The notes under the pieces: model-generated | Told to the model about the DNA's origin: nothing | The model's database searches: none | What the model saw: only the letters and a program-made list of their open reading frames with translations | Made by a program: the position numbers and the translations under genes | DNA from: an archaeon | Lineage (GTDB): Archaea > Thermoproteota > Thermoprotei_A > Marsarchaeales > Marsarchaeaceae | Length of the DNA: 52,959 bases | Direction: 5' to 3' | Assembly: GCA_021817005.1 (NCBI GenBank) | Contig: JAKAWJ010000011.1 | Coordinates: forward strand, 1 to 52,959 | Part shown: piece by piece, positions 1 to 9,485 of the stretch | Layout: every line of letters starts with the position of its first letter | Numbering within the stretch: the first letter of the stretch is position 1

Positions 1-261
1 TCCGATCTCACCCCAATACCTATCCTTAAGATAGATCCGGAAATAGAGAAGAAACAGGTTGCGAGAGTAAAGAAGCTAAGGTCTGAAAGGGACGGCGACT
101 TGGTCGCTGAGAAGCTCAAGCAGCTGGAGGCTGCTGCGGGTTCAAACAAGAACCTTGTGCCCTATATCCTTGAGTGTGTAAGGAGCTATTCTACTGTAGG
201 CGAAATTGTCCGCTCGCTCAAGAAAGTTTACGGGGGATATGCCGAGCCGAGCGTATTCTAG
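1..261 (+). CDS. Methylmalonyl-CoA mutase catalytic (large) subunit, C-terminal end (partial)
   Basis: Only the last 86 codons lie in the window, in frame 1, ending with TAG at 259-261. The visible end (PIPILKIDP, then a charged helix, [16 protein letters not shown]) matches the C-terminus of the substrate-binding alpha subunit of archaeal and bacterial acyl-CoA mutases, which interconvert methylmalonyl-CoA and succinyl-CoA with adenosylcobalamin. The call is strengthened by the next two genes, which encode the separate B12-binding subunit and the MeaB chaperone. The catalytic barrel lies outside the window, so the exact mutase (methylmalonyl-, ethylmalonyl- or isobutyryl-CoA) cannot be told. 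Confidence 0.75.
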   Translation, partial: SDLTPIPILKIDPEIEKKQVARVKKLRSERDGDLVAEKLKQLEAAAGSNKNLVPYILECVRSYSTVGEIVRSLKKVYGGYAEPSVF

Positions 262-271
262 AGGAAGGGTC

Positions 272-724
272 ATGTCGCAACCAAGCATGATAGAGAACCG
301 TCGCACCACTCCGAAGCTGCGTATATTACTTGCCAAGCCCGGGTTGGATGGCCATGACAGGGGGGTGAAGGTGATTGCAAGAGCCTTGAGTGACGCGGGC
401 ATGGAAGTAATTTACCTCGGCCTGCGACAGACTGCAAAGCAGATCGCAGCCGCAGCTGTGCAGGAAGATGTCGACGTAGTCGCGATAAGTATCCTATCAG
501 GTGCGCACATGACTATAATCCCAGAACTGCTTGAGAATTTGCGGGCCTCAGGAGCCCCGGACATCCCAGTAGTAGTGGGGGGGATAATCCCGGATGATGA
601 TGCTGCTTCGCTGCTAAATCTCGGCGTAAAAGGAGTGCTTGGACCTGGCGCATCAATCCCCGAACTTGTCGCTATGGTCGCTGGCGCCGCGAAGAGGCGG
701 GTAGCTTCCGGTGCCGCGCTCTAG
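272..724 (+). CDS. Methylmalonyl-CoA mutase, cobalamin-binding small subunit
   Basis: A stand-alone B12-binding domain of 150 residues. The base-off/His-on signature DGHDRG sits at about residues 26-31 (Asp26, His28, Gly31), followed by the SxL-type SILSG and the GG-type VVGGIIP motifs that hold the nucleotide tail. It pairs with the upstream catalytic subunit, as in archaea that split the mutase into two chains. I chose ATG at 272 because it has a purine-rich ribosome site (GAGGAAGGG) just upstream and follows the previous stop by 10 nt; the frame is open to 206 but those codons overlap the neighbour. MeaB follows after 2 nt. Confidence 0.92.
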   Translation: MSQPSMIENRRTTPKLRILLAKPGLDGHDRGVKVIARALSDAGMEVIYLGLRQTAKQIAAAAVQEDVDVVAISILSGAHMTIIPELLENLRASGAPDIPVVVGGIIPDDDAASLLNLGVKGVLGPGASIPELVAMVAGAAKRRVASGAAL

Positions 725-726
725 CC

Positions 727-1704
727 ATGTCTGACCAAATAGCCAGTCTGCTCGAGAGCACTGCAAGGAAAGATGTCCGGGCGCTTTCCAGACTCATTTC
801 GATGGCAGAGAATGACGAAGACGCGGCAGGACGAATCTCCTTTCTCCTAGCCAAGATGACTTACGCCCACCCTCAAATTGTAGGGGTGGCTGGTGCTCCC
901 GGAGTAGGTAAAAGCACTCTCATTCGCTCAATTTGCCTTGAGCTCAGAAAGAGAGGTTTGACCGTGGGTGTGCTTGCAATAGACCCTACTAGCCCCCTTA
1001 CCGGCGGCGCGGTCCTGGGAGACCGCTCGAGGATGAGCGAGCTCGCAACGGACGAAGGAGTGTACATAAGAAGCATGGGTGCGAGGGGTCAGCTGGGAGG
1101 AATCTCGCGCGCGACCAGAGATGCGATAAGGCTTCTTTCTCTATTTGGTTCCGGCGTAATCATAATTGAGACGACCGGCGTGGGCCAGAACGAACTAGAT
1201 GTTGTGAATGCTGCTCACACAGTGATATCCGTGATCATGCCGGCATCGGGCGATTCCGTTCAGCTCTTGGAATCTGGTGTCACAGAAATCGCGGATATTA
1301 TTGTTATAAACAAGTCCGACCTGTTGGGGGCTGACACGCTTGCATCTGAAGTGAGGGGCGCCCTTCAGCTCAGAGCGAAGAAGGACGGGTGGACACCACC
1401 ACTAATCAAGACAATCGCGACTAGCGCGATGGGCGTGGCCGAGATCGTAGACACAACACGCGAGCACTTCAGCTTTCTTGAGAAGAGTGGCGGCAAGGTC
1501 GAGAGGGAAAGGAGGGCCTACGTCGCAGAAGTGAATCTCCTGCTCAGGCAGCGAGTTCTTTCAACCATCACGGCAGAATTAGAAAACGGAGCTGAATTCA
1601 GAGAGGCTTTGCAGTCGGCCTTTGAAGTTAGAAGGAGTCCCTACGAATTCGTTGATATGCTTCTCTCCCGGCTCTTGGCCCGAACAGAAATATCCAGCCA
1701 CTGA
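727..1704 (+). CDS. meaB: MeaB/ArgK-type G-protein chaperone of methylmalonyl-CoA mutase
   Basis: A 325-residue P-loop GTPase of the MeaB/MMAA family, which gates cofactor loading and protects or reactivates B12-dependent mutases. The Walker A motif GAPGVGKST is at about residues 56-64, the DPTSP and DRSRM segments follow, ETTGVGQ is the Walker B/switch region and NKSD the guanine-specificity motif. Length fits the family. It starts 2 nt after the B12 subunit, so the three genes form one operon. The family was once called ArgK, an arginine/ornithine transport kinase, but the mutase context settles its role. Confidence 0.93.
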   Translation: MSDQIASLLESTARKDVRALSRLISMAENDEDAAGRISFLLAKMTYAHPQIVGVAGAPGVGKSTLIRSICLELRKRGLTVGVLAIDPTSPLTGGAVLGDRSRMSELATDEGVYIRSMGARGQLGGISRATRDAIRLLSLFGSGVIIIETTGVGQNELDVVNAAHTVISVIMPASGDSVQLLESGVTEIADIIVINKSDLLGADTLASEVRGALQLRAKKDGWTPPLIKTIATSAMGVAEIVDTTREHFSFLEKSGGKVERERRAYVAEVNLLLRQRVLSTITAELENGAEFREALQSAFEVRRSPYEFVDMLLSRLLARTEISSH

Positions 1705-1716
1705 AATGTTCTGATA

Positions 1717-2613
1717 TTAGTTGTTTCTGAGTATCATTTTCAGGACGTCTCGGAATGGCGTGAGCCTGACACCAAAAGCGGCGACAAGTTCCGATGGGTT
1801 GGATATGAAATCTGAAACCAGCACGTCAAGTTCGTCTGTACTCAGTTCTGTACCGTATCGCCTCTCGTTAACCGGGCGCATCGAGTCCTGAAGCGCAAAT
1901 TCCAGATTGACGGGTTTTAGCTTAAGTGGTTTGCCCGCTACTTCCGCATAAGTTTTGAGGAACTCCGAAAATGTAACTACTTCTGGACCGACCAAGTCAA
2001 ATGTTCTGTTCCAGACTGAATTTAGTGATAAGCTCTTAGCGTATATAGAAGCAACGTCGTCAACCGATATTGGCTGGATTCTATAACCCCCGCTACCGTA
2101 GACAGGTATCTCCTCACCCCTAGTCAACCTCTCAAGTATGAGACCTGAAAACTCGTCCCCCTTTCCAATAATGTATGACGGCCTAAAGATCAGATTCTTT
2201 CCCATGAAGCCTTGGATAATACGCTCGCACTCCGCTTTGGCCAAGAAATAAGATTGCGTGCTACCCTTGTTCGTTCCGAGACCGCTGTTATACGCAAGCA
2301 TCTTGACCCCAGCCTTCTCTGCAGCGGCTACTAGCGCCCGGGTAGGCTGAATCATACTACTGCTGAAGGGACTCTCCAGGGTTTGTGAGCTCGTGCCCAC
2401 CAGGTGGAAGAGTGCATCGCAACCTGCAAGAGCCCGTTCCAGCGTCTCCTGGGATGAATAGTCTACGAGAGCGGCGCTCGCCCCGGCAGTTACCACATTG
2501 TGAATCCCTGACTGCGAACGTAGGAGCCCCACCACCTCAAACCCGCACCTTGATAGCTCTCGCAATACCCTGCTTCCAACAAACCCAGACGCACCGGCTA
2601 CCGCAATCTTCAT
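1717..2613 (-). CDS. NAD(P)-binding epimerase/atypical short-chain dehydrogenase
   Basis: A 298-residue Rossmann protein with the N-terminal GASGFVGSR dinucleotide motif right after the start MKIAVA. It resembles atypical extended SDRs of the NDUFA9/NmrA-like type. A SYFLAK segment stands where the catalytic YxxxK is expected, but the Tyr is weakly placed. The substrate is unknown: candidates are a nucleotide-sugar or a quinone/Complex I-associated role. I chose ATG at 2613 because the Rossmann strand starts there; the frame extends 5 codons upstream. It converges on meaB with 12 nt between stops. Confidence 0.75.
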   Translation of the reverse strand: MKIAVAGASGFVGSRVLRELSRCGFEVVGLLRSQSGIHNVVTAGASAALVDYSSQETLERALAGCDALFHLVGTSSQTLESPFSSSMIQPTRALVAAAEKAGVKMLAYNSGLGTNKGSTQSYFLAKAECERIIQGFMGKNLIFRPSYIIGKGDEFSGLILERLTRGEEIPVYGSGGYRIQPISVDDVASIYAKSLSLNSVWNRTFDLVGPEVVTFSEFLKTYAEVAGKPLKLKPVNLEFALQDSMRPVNERRYGTELSTDELDVLVSDFISNPSELVAAFGVRLTPFRDVLKMILRNN

Positions 2614-2676
2614 AGCTTGGAATCCCATTATCTACTCAGAATCCCCTGCACAAAGTCTTTGTGATTCGACACCCAA

Positions 2677-2982
2677 GTGAACCCAATGTCTAGTATAATA
2701 GGGAAACTCGATGCAGACCAAAAGTCAATACTGTCCGAGCTTCGAGCGAGATTGATGGAGCTTGACAAGGACGTCCTTGAGCAGGTTAGACAGCACAGAA
2801 TAGTCTATTCCAAGGGTTTTTTCATGAGAGACTTTGGGGAAATCACGTTCGAAGGAGGTAGGATTCGATTTTCGGCGCTGGGGCCAAAATCGGCCAAACA
2901 GTATGCTCAAGTTCTGGTAGAAGACGAATCGGAGCTAGATACCGCCGTGGAAATGGCGATACGCGCATTGCGTGATGTCTGA
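2677..2982 (+). CDS. Small protein of unknown function, DUF5655-like
   Basis: A 101-residue soluble protein starting with GTG at 2677 (ATG at 2686 is an alternative). The N-terminal half is a charged helix; the second half looks like alternating strands (GEITFEGGRIRFSAL) and an acidic helix. The pattern weakly recalls DUF5655-type proteins (helix, then a basic residue and FF/Fa-strand), but I do not recognise it firmly. It lies alone between an epimerase and pyruvate kinase on the opposite strand. No catalytic motif is visible. Confidence 0.55.
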   Translation: MNPMSSIIGKLDADQKSILSELRARLMELDKDVLEQVRQHRIVYSKGFFMRDFGEITFEGGRIRFSALGPKSAKQYAQVLVEDESELDTAVEMAIRALRDV

Positions 2983-3041
2983 CGAGTGTGCCACCGGAAC
3001 TTGAAGGATAAAGACTATACCGGAGTCCCATCAACGCCATT

Positions 3042-4460
3042 CTACGAGGCTCGGGACTCCCCAATCTCCTGAACGCGTATCATATTTGTGGTTCCTGGCC
3101 TGCCGGTTGGGAAACCGGCAACAACGACGACCCTGTCTCCGTCCGAAGCAAATCCGAATCGGCGCACTCTTTTCTCAACTTCCTCTCGAGAAATTTCGGT
3201 CCTGCTTTCAGGCATCAGGCGAGACTCGACACCCCACACTAGGCAGAGCTGCCGAACTGTGGACTGCACAGGAGAAAAGCTACATATTGGTATGTGCGTC
3301 CTATTCTTAGAAACCACTCTTGCAGTGGCGCCGGACCAGGTATACGCTACTATACATTTTGCCTTTGTGGCTGCTGCTACCTGGCAGGCTGCTGCGGCTG
3401 TCGCCTCCTGAACGTTTTCTCCGTCTACTGGATGGTAGAGCGACCGGCCAAATTCGTGCTCGACCGTCTTACTCACTCTTGCAAGTGTTTCTACCGCCTC
3501 TTTGTAGTAAGGCCCGACAGCGGTCTCTTCTGAAAGCATGAGTGCATCCGTGCCGTCGAGTATTGCGTTAGCTATGTCACTCACTTCTGCCCTAGTCGGA
3601 GTTGGTTCGTGCAGCATGTTCAGCAATATCTGGGTTGCAGTTATCACCGGCTTACCTAGACGATTGGCTTCGTGAATAATTTTCTTCTGCACCATGGGCA
3701 CTTTTTCGGGGCCGAGTTCGACTCCCAAGTCGCCCCGCGCTACCATTACTGCGTCTGAAGCCGAAATAATGTCTTTGTAATGTTCGGCAGCTTCAACTTT
3801 CTCAATCTTGGAAATTACGCTTGCATCGCCACCTGCTCTTCGTATCTCACTCTTGGCCTGATGCATATCCTCTGGTGTGCTCACGAATGACACTGCGACA
3901 TAGTCCACTGAATTCTCGACTCCGATTTTTATGAGTTCCAGGTCTCTTTGCGTAAGGGCGGGAACCTTCGATGCCAGTCTTGGGATGTTGACTCCCTTGC
4001 CCGTAGCAACGAATCCTCCCATTTCCACCTCACACTTTACCGTATTCTGTCCTACCGAATTAACTCGAAGCCTTACAGTTCCATCCGCAAGATAGATCTT
4101 TGAATCCTCATGAACAATCCGAGGAAGTTGAGTAAAACTTACCGGAATTATATCCGAACTCCCCGTCAGGGCCTCTGTGGATAATGTTACCGTGGCTCCT
4201 TTGTTTAACATGACTGGCCGGTTTCCCATGTTTCCTATCCTGAGCTTCGGACCCGGAAGATCCTGCAGAATGGCAACTTCTCGCCCCATTTGAGAAGACA
4301 CCTGGCGGACCAGTCGGATATGCTCAATCTGTTCTTCACCTGTACCATGAGAGAAGTTCAATCTAGCTACATCCATTCCGGCCCGTATGAGCTCCTTTAT
4401 GGCCGGGGCACTTGAAGTGGCAGGACCAATGGTACAGACTATTTTCGTGAACCTGTGCAC
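3042..4460 (-). CDS. pyk: Pyruvate kinase
   Basis: Converts phosphoenolpyruvate and ADP to pyruvate and ATP. The 472-residue protein opens with KIVCTIGPATSS and RLNFSHG, has the catalytic-site region SKIEKVEA with MVARGDLGVELG, the ITATQILLNML segment and the C-terminal allosteric-like domain. Length fits the family. Start is GTG at 4460, which sits about 26 nt after the TATA-like ACCTTAAACC at 4481-4490, so the message is predicted leaderless. It lies 37 nt downstream of trpA, so it could also be read through from the trp operon. Confidence 0.95.
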   Translation of the reverse strand: MHRFTKIVCTIGPATSSAPAIKELIRAGMDVARLNFSHGTGEEQIEHIRLVRQVSSQMGREVAILQDLPGPKLRIGNMGNRPVMLNKGATVTLSTEALTGSSDIIPVSFTQLPRIVHEDSKIYLADGTVRLRVNSVGQNTVKCEVEMGGFVATGKGVNIPRLASKVPALTQRDLELIKIGVENSVDYVAVSFVSTPEDMHQAKSEIRRAGGDASVISKIEKVEAAEHYKDIISASDAVMVARGDLGVELGPEKVPMVQKKIIHEANRLGKPVITATQILLNMLHEPTPTRAEVSDIANAILDGTDALMLSEETAVGPYYKEAVETLARVSKTVEHEFGRSLYHPVDGENVQEATAAAACQVAAATKAKCIVAYTWSGATARVVSKNRTHIPICSFSPVQSTVRQLCLVWGVESRLMPESRTEISREEVEKRVRRFGFASDGDRVVVVAGFPTGRPGTTNMIRVQEIGESRAS

Positions 4461-4480
4461 AGCTCTATGAGAGCCAGCTT

Positions 4481-4490
4481 ACCTTAAACC
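4481..4490 (-). promoter_or_regulatory. TATA-like box for pyruvate kinase
   Basis: Read on the minus strand the element is GGTTTAAGGT, about 26 nt before the GTG start at 4460. The spacing fits an archaeal promoter giving a leaderless mRNA and suggests pyk is transcribed separately from trpA. Confidence 0.5.
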
Positions 4491-4497
4491 TTCACGC

Positions 4498-5283
4498 CTA
4501 GGCTATGAGCGTGGCGGCTTTCAACTCTCGTGTATATGACCTGAGCTCGTCCAGGGCCGACTCACCCTCCGAATTTGCAAGCCTTGACACGAGCGCGCTT
4601 CCCACAATCACTCCATCGACGCCCAGCTTGATGGCCTGCTTGACTGTCTCCGGTCTTGAAATGCCGAACCCGAGCGCAACTGGTATGGTCACTCTATTTT
4701 TTACACGACTCACGAATTCCTGGGTATAATCCGGAAGGGAGCTTCGTTCACCCGTCACACCATAAACCGATACCAAGTAGACAAAGCCAGAGCATTTTTC
4801 GACAATTCTATCAATCCTGCTCGAAGTGGTTGCCGGAGAAACCAGGAAGACAGTTTCGAGTGATTGAGCTCTAGCCGCGACCAGCCATTCATCCGATAGT
4901 TCGATAGGAAGATCCGGCACTATTACGCCCGTAACTCCACTTGTAGAAGCCGCTCTTGCGAATGCCGGAAGGCCCATGCGGAGTATAGGGTTCAAGTAGG
5001 TCATAACATAGATTGGCACCCTCACGTTCTTGGTTAATTCACGAGCAAGCTCCAGCACGTCTGCCGGTTTTGTTCCAGCTGAAAGCGCTCTAACTGATGC
5101 AGCCTGTATCGTTGGGCCGTCTGCAATTGGGTCGGAAAAGGGGATGCCTAATTCGAGCGCGTCTGCGCCCCCCTCAATCACGGAGAGAGCGGCATCATAA
5201 CAGAGCGATGGATTAGGGTCGCCACCCATCAGATAGGCGATCAGCGCTCTTTTGCCGTCGCTGAACGCGCGTGAGCTGGTCAA
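4498..5283 (-). CDS. trpA: Tryptophan synthase alpha subunit
   Basis: Cleaves indole-3-glycerol phosphate to indole and glyceraldehyde 3-phosphate. The 261-residue barrel has the catalytic Glu in [10 protein letters not shown] and the catalytic Asp in [12 protein letters not shown] (about residues 42-58), plus the phosphate-binding GFGIS and GVIVGSA segments. Start is TTG at 5283, sharing TTGA with the stop of trpB, so translation is probably coupled. It is the last gene of the overlapping trp operon. Confidence 0.96.
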   Translation of the reverse strand: MTSSRAFSDGKRALIAYLMGGDPNPSLCYDAALSVIEGGADALELGIPFSDPIADGPTIQAASVRALSAGTKPADVLELARELTKNVRVPIYVMTYLNPILRMGLPAFARAASTSGVTGVIVPDLPIELSDEWLVAARAQSLETVFLVSPATTSSRIDRIVEKCSGFVYLVSVYGVTGERSSLPDYTQEFVSRVKNRVTIPVALGFGISRPETVKQAIKLGVDGVIVGSALVSRLANSEGESALDELRSYTRELKAATLIA

Positions 5284-6473
5284 AGTATTTCGCCTCTAAA
5301 GGCTGCGACGCTCTCGACATCCTTATCCCCCCTGCCAGAAAGAGTGACAACCATAACCGAATCTTTTGGGGCCTCGGGGGCGTGCTTGATAACATATGCC
5401 ACGGCGTGGCTCGACTCGAGAGCCGGTATGATTCCTTCCAGCCTGCAAAGTTCCATGAAAGCAGCCACAGCTTCCTCGTCAGTTGCAGTTTCATACTTCG
5501 CCCTTCCAATCGCCTTTAGATAGGCATGTTGCGGGCCGACACCAGAATAATCAAGGCCTGCCGCGATGCTATGAGTAGTCTGAATCTGTCCGTAATCATC
5601 CTGAAGGACCATGGTCCTCATCCCTTGAAGAACCCCGGGCAAACCAGCTATGAGTGGAGCTGCGTGCATGCCTTTTTCCAGGCCCTGTCCCCCAGCCTGG
5701 ACGCCCACTAACTGTACCTCTGTATTCGAAATGAATGGTGCAAACGTACCCATCGCATTACTACCTCCTCCGACGCAAGCCACGATAGTATCCGGAAGTC
5801 TACCAATTTGCTTTTCCGATTGTGTCCTGATTTCCTTTCCAATTACGCTCTGCAAGTCCCTGACTATCGTGGGGTAAGGATGCGGACCCACCACGGAACC
5901 CAGGAGATAATAGGTGGTCCTAACGTTCGTAATCCAGTCGCGCAGTGCCTCGTTGATAGCATCCTTCAGGGTCTTGGAGCCAGATTCAACCGGATGCACC
6001 TGAGCGCCGAGCAACTTCATCCTGTAGACATTCAGTCGCTGGCGAGCCATATCATGGGTGCCCATGTAAATTTCGGCTTTTATTCCAAGGAGTGCAGCCG
6101 CCATTGCTGTAGCAACGCCGTGCTGCCCTGCCCCTGTTTCAGCAATTATCCTAGTCTTTCCCATCACCTTGGCGAGCAGCGCCTGACCAACGGCATTGTT
6201 CATCTTGTGCGCTCCTCCGTGTACTAGGTCTTCACGCTTGAGGTAGATCTGGGCCCCACCCAGCTTTTTGCTGAGGTTTGATGCGAAGTAGAGTGGTGTT
6301 GGTCTCCCAGCATAATCTCTGAGAAGTGACGAAAGTGTGGATTGGAATCCCCGGTCTTCGCTATATCTCTGGTAGGCGCTCCAAAGTTCGTCGAGTGCCT
6401 CCTTCAGTGTTTCAGGGGCATACTGCCCACCAAATTCGCCAAACCACCCAGCTTTGTGTTCGGGTTCAGTCAA
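5280..6473 (-). CDS. trpB: Tryptophan synthase beta subunit (TrpB1 type)
   Basis: PLP enzyme joining indole and serine to make tryptophan. The 397-residue protein carries [12 protein letters not shown] near the N-terminus (about residues 12-23), typical of the TrpB1 class that pairs with TrpA. The PLP lysine is in GGAHKMNN, followed by [13 protein letters not shown] and the glycine-rich phosphate loop GGGSNA. The segment before the lysine reads LVHGGAHK instead of the common LNHTGAHK, a substitution I note without assigning an effect. Start TTG at 6473 overlaps trpF by 8 nt. Confidence 0.96.
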   Translation of the reverse strand: MTEPEHKAGWFGEFGGQYAPETLKEALDELWSAYQRYSEDRGFQSTLSSLLRDYAGRPTPLYFASNLSKKLGGAQIYLKREDLVHGGAHKMNNAVGQALLAKVMGKTRIIAETGAGQHGVATAMAAALLGIKAEIYMGTHDMARQRLNVYRMKLLGAQVHPVESGSKTLKDAINEALRDWITNVRTTYYLLGSVVGPHPYPTIVRDLQSVIGKEIRTQSEKQIGRLPDTIVACVGGGSNAMGTFAPFISNTEVQLVGVQAGGQGLEKGMHAAPLIAGLPGVLQGMRTMVLQDDYGQIQTTHSIAAGLDYSGVGPQHAYLKAIGRAKYETATDEEAVAAFMELCRLEGIIPALESSHAVAYVIKHAPEAPKDSVMVVTLSGRGDKDVESVAAFRGEIL

Positions 6474-7089
6474 TCTGTCTCACCATCTGAACGAATTTAC
6501 GTACCTTTTCGGCGTCCTTGATACCTGGAGACGACTCAACGCCGCTTGACACGTCAACCCCATAGGGCTCGACCATGCGTATAGCTTCTTGAACATTGGT
6601 GGGATTCAGACCTCCGGATAGAACAACACAGGAAAAGTTCTCCGATATCGCTTTAGAGAGCCGCCAGTCGTGTATGCGGCCCGTGCCGCCGTATGTTCCT
6701 TCAACATAGGTGTCTAAACAGACGGTATCGAATAGCGTATAGGGCCGAACGACCTCCTCAGGGGGCATCGAACTACCAACCCTGAGAACTGGCATTATTT
6801 TGAGATGGGGGTAGCGATCTCGAATCTCCGCAAGTTTGTCGGGTCTTGCGTGGAGCTGCAGGTTCATTGTAGGCAGGCTTTCGAGGCGAGCCAGAGCGTC
6901 TTCGTTGGTTACGAGCACAGACTGGGTCATAAACGGCACGGCTGCGAAGAGCTCGTCAAGCATGAGTGATGAAACTTCCCTTGGTGAATCCGGGAAGCCG
7001 TGAACTACTCCCACCGCATCGACACCCGCAAGCGCAGAAATGACTATATCCGATTTTCGCGTATGTCCGCAAATCTTTACCTTAACCAC
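6466..7089 (-). CDS. trpF: Phosphoribosylanthranilate isomerase
   Basis: Isomerises phosphoribosylanthranilate to CdRP. The 207-residue barrel starts with VKICGHTR, containing the catalytic Cys; the general acid Asp lies near [10 protein letters not shown], and the phosphate-binding VVLSGGLNP and [10 protein letters not shown] motifs follow. Start is GTG at 7089, overlapping trpC by 8 nt. It is a separate polypeptide, not fused to trpC as in some bacteria. Confidence 0.94.
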   Translation of the reverse strand: MVKVKICGHTRKSDIVISALAGVDAVGVVHGFPDSPREVSSLMLDELFAAVPFMTQSVLVTNEDALARLESLPTMNLQLHARPDKLAEIRDRYPHLKIMPVLRVGSSMPPEEVVRPYTLFDTVCLDTYVEGTYGGTGRIHDWRLSKAISENFSCVVLSGGLNPTNVQEAIRMVEPYGVDVSSGVESSPGIKDAEKVRKFVQMVRQID

Positions 7090-7852
7090 ACGAGGCCAAC
7101 TCCTTAAGTTTTCTCCCAGGATCAGGGGACTCCATTAATGTAGAACCTATCAGGAACGCGTCCGCACCCGCTCGAAAGTCTCTCAGAACGTCTGCGCAGT
7201 CCGAGTAGCCGCTTTCGGCAACAACCAATCTGTCGCGCGGCAGATTTGGCGCAATTCTGAAAAAGTGGTTGGTATCAAGTGAAAGATCTTCAAGATTCCG
7301 GTTGTTTACCCCGATATAGTCACTCTTAGAGCTTAGAGAAGAGTCCATCAAGGAAGGCGAATGAAATTCTACCAGCGTCTCGAGGCCCAAGCCATGAGAA
7401 TACTCGACCATTTCCTCCAAAGGCAAGTCAGACAATCCTAAGTGGAATATCTCAGCAATCAAGAGAACGATATCCGCGCCAGATGCAAGGGCGGCATCAA
7501 TCTGACGCTCAGACACTATAAAATCTTTGAAAAGCAGGGGGCATCTCGTGCTTTCCGCAACCTCCTGAAATAGAGATATCGAACCCTTGAAGTGCGCCCT
7601 CTGAGTGAGCACCGACAAACCTGCCGCCCCAGACGCAACCAGCTCATTTGCGAGAGCCGGCTGAATTGCCTGCCTGAGCTGGCCCCGCGAGGGAGACTTT
7701 GCCTTCAATTCTGCAATTATGGCCGGTCGACCATTGCTGATATGGCTCCGAAGGCTGAGCCTCTCACGCCTAACCCTTCTCTCAACAGTATAGTAGCCAT
7801 TTTCGAGATCCTGCCTTACGCTCGCGCATACAGCTGCAAGAAATTCAGGCAT
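7082..7852 (-). CDS. trpC: Indole-3-glycerol phosphate synthase
   Basis: Closes the indole ring of CdRP. The 256-residue barrel has AELKAKSPSRG with the catalytic Lys, LFKDFIVSE with the second Lys, LVEFHS with the Glu, GVNNRNL with the Asn and VAESGYS plus DAFLIGSTLM at the phosphate site. All expected motifs are present. ATG at 7852 overlaps the end of trpD by 8 nt. Confidence 0.95.
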   Translation of the reverse strand: MPEFLAAVCASVRQDLENGYYTVERRVRRERLSLRSHISNGRPAIIAELKAKSPSRGQLRQAIQPALANELVASGAAGLSVLTQRAHFKGSISLFQEVAESTRCPLLFKDFIVSERQIDAALASGADIVLLIAEIFHLGLSDLPLEEMVEYSHGLGLETLVEFHSPSLMDSSLSSKSDYIGVNNRNLEDLSLDTNHFFRIAPNLPRDRLVVAESGYSDCADVLRDFRAGADAFLIGSTLMESPDPGRKLKELASCG

Positions 7853-8903
7853 GTTTTTCCAACTCCTCTAGTTTCTGTTTATTACCCTCACTTGATTCCA
7901 CTACTTTCTGCAAAGTTTCGACTGATCTTCCGCTTGATATGACACTACGTGCCACCTCAACGCCTTCGGATATTGAAGACGCAAGTCCGCCGAGCTCGAA
8001 TCCCAAGCCGGTATTCGCCAACGCCAATGACACGATTGGCTCGTCCAGATGGCACCTGCCGCTAAGTATACGGTACACAGACAACGCGTTCCCCGAAAAA
8101 ATACCCTGTTTAAGTTGGCCAACAGGGATGCGGTTCAGACCAAAATCTTCCGGCTGAAGCCTAAGCCGAGTAAAGGAATTCTCCTCTATTTTGACGGTCA
8201 GTGTTGGTCCGCAAACAGAGACTTCGTCCATCCCCTCCATACCAAAAATCACATACGATTTCTTGGTTCCCAGTTCCCTGAGTGCAGCAGATACAGTCCC
8301 GAGTGCTCGTTCATCCGCCACACCGAGCAGCTGATGGGTTGCCCCGGCAGGGTTCGTAAGTGGCCCAAGAAGGTTAAAAATTGTTTTCGTCCCAAGTTCC
8401 CTGCGGATCATTCCCACGCTTTTCATCGCTGGATGAAACACTGGCGCATAAAGGAAGCCGAATCCAGCGGAAATGATGCATCTTTCTACAACTTCTGGCG
8501 ATGCAAAAATGTTAACTCCAAGGGCTTCCAGCAAGTCCGCGCTCCCACTCTTGCTGCTCACGGCCCTGTTGCCATGCTTTGCCACTCTCAGGCCGCCAGC
8601 AGCCAGTAAAATTGCGGAAGTCGTGCTTACGTTAAACGTCCCAGTACCATCACCACCAGTGCCAGCAGTATCAACGATCGGACCCGGTAAACCGACGTGA
8701 ATCTGGAGGGAATACCTCCGCATTGCCCGCGAAAAACTCGCAATTTCTGTGCCCGTCTCGGGTTTCGCCTTGAGAGCAATGAGCAAACCTCCGATTTGCG
8801 CAGGTGTAGCAGAGCCCGAAACAATTTCCTCCATAACAGCATTAACCTGTTCCTGACTGAGCTCGTGACCCGCAAGTACAGTTGCGAGCGCCTCACGTAT
8901 CAC
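7845..8903 (-). CDS. trpD: Anthranilate phosphoribosyltransferase
   Basis: Transfers phosphoribose from PRPP to anthranilate. The 352-residue protein shows the PRPP/metal motif DTAGTGGDGTGTFNVST (about residues 79-95), then KHGNRAVSSKSGSADLLEALG and the NLLGPLTNPA anthranilate-site segment. Start is GTG at 8903, sharing GTGA with the stop of trpG. Length matches the family. Confidence 0.96.
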   Translation of the reverse strand: MIREALATVLAGHELSQEQVNAVMEEIVSGSATPAQIGGLLIALKAKPETGTEIASFSRAMRRYSLQIHVGLPGPIVDTAGTGGDGTGTFNVSTTSAILLAAGGLRVAKHGNRAVSSKSGSADLLEALGVNIFASPEVVERCIISAGFGFLYAPVFHPAMKSVGMIRRELGTKTIFNLLGPLTNPAGATHQLLGVADERALGTVSAALRELGTKKSYVIFGMEGMDEVSVCGPTLTVKIEENSFTRLRLQPEDFGLNRIPVGQLKQGIFSGNALSVYRILSGRCHLDEPIVSLALANTGLGFELGGLASSISEGVEVARSVISSGRSVETLQKVVESSEGNKQKLEELEKHA

Positions 8904-9481
8904 TTTTTACACACCCTCGTGAAGTTATTCAGTATTCTTTGCCCGACTGGTGTCAGCACAGATTCTGGATGGAATTGCACTCCGTAGACGGGCCTCTTAC
9001 TGTGCTCGACGGCCATCAGTTCCCCGTCATCAACGCAAGTAGCGGTAGGGCGCAGCTCTGAAACACGTTTGTCGAGTGTCCCCACGAAGGAGTGATATCT
9101 GCCGGCATAAAACCTTCTTGGAATGCCATCAAAAAGAGACCCGTCTTCGTGTTCAATCAGGCTGCTCTTGCCGTGTCTGAGGTTCACGGCCGGACGAATT
9201 TGCCCACCAAAGTAATAGATGATTTCCTGATGGCCCAGGCATACGCCCAGCACAGGCTTCTCTGATGATTGCTCTTTGATTATGGCCGGACCCACACCTG
9301 TCCTTGCTGGATCTCGCGGATCACCTGGGCCCGGGGAAATTACATAACCATCGTAATCTAGGACAGCCCTTGGCTCGATTCGGTCATTTCGGATCACGCT
9401 GACTTCGGCGCCGGCCATGCTAAGGCCCTGGTAGAGGTTGTAGACAAAGGAGTCGTAATTATCTATTAAGAGGAGCCTCAT
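8900..9481 (-). CDS. trpG: Anthranilate synthase component II (glutamine amidotransferase)
   Basis: Supplies ammonia from glutamine to TrpE. This 193-residue class I amidotransferase has DNYDSFVYN at the N-terminus, ISPGPGDP, the nucleophile Cys in GVCLGHQ (about residue 79) and the catalytic His-Glu in VQFHPESV. Start is ATG at 9481, 4 nt after the trpE stop. Such subunits can also serve aminodeoxychorismate synthase, but the operon context says tryptophan. Confidence 0.95.
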   Translation of the reverse strand: MRLLLIDNYDSFVYNLYQGLSMAGAEVSVIRNDRIEPRAVLDYDGYVISPGPGDPRDPARTGVGPAIIKEQSSEKPVLGVCLGHQEIIYYFGGQIRPAVNLRHGKSSLIEHEDGSLFDGIPRRFYAGRYHSFVGTLDKRVSELRPTATCVDDGELMAVEHSKRPVYGVQFHPESVLTPVGQRILNNFTRVCKK

Positions 9482-9485
9482 CTAT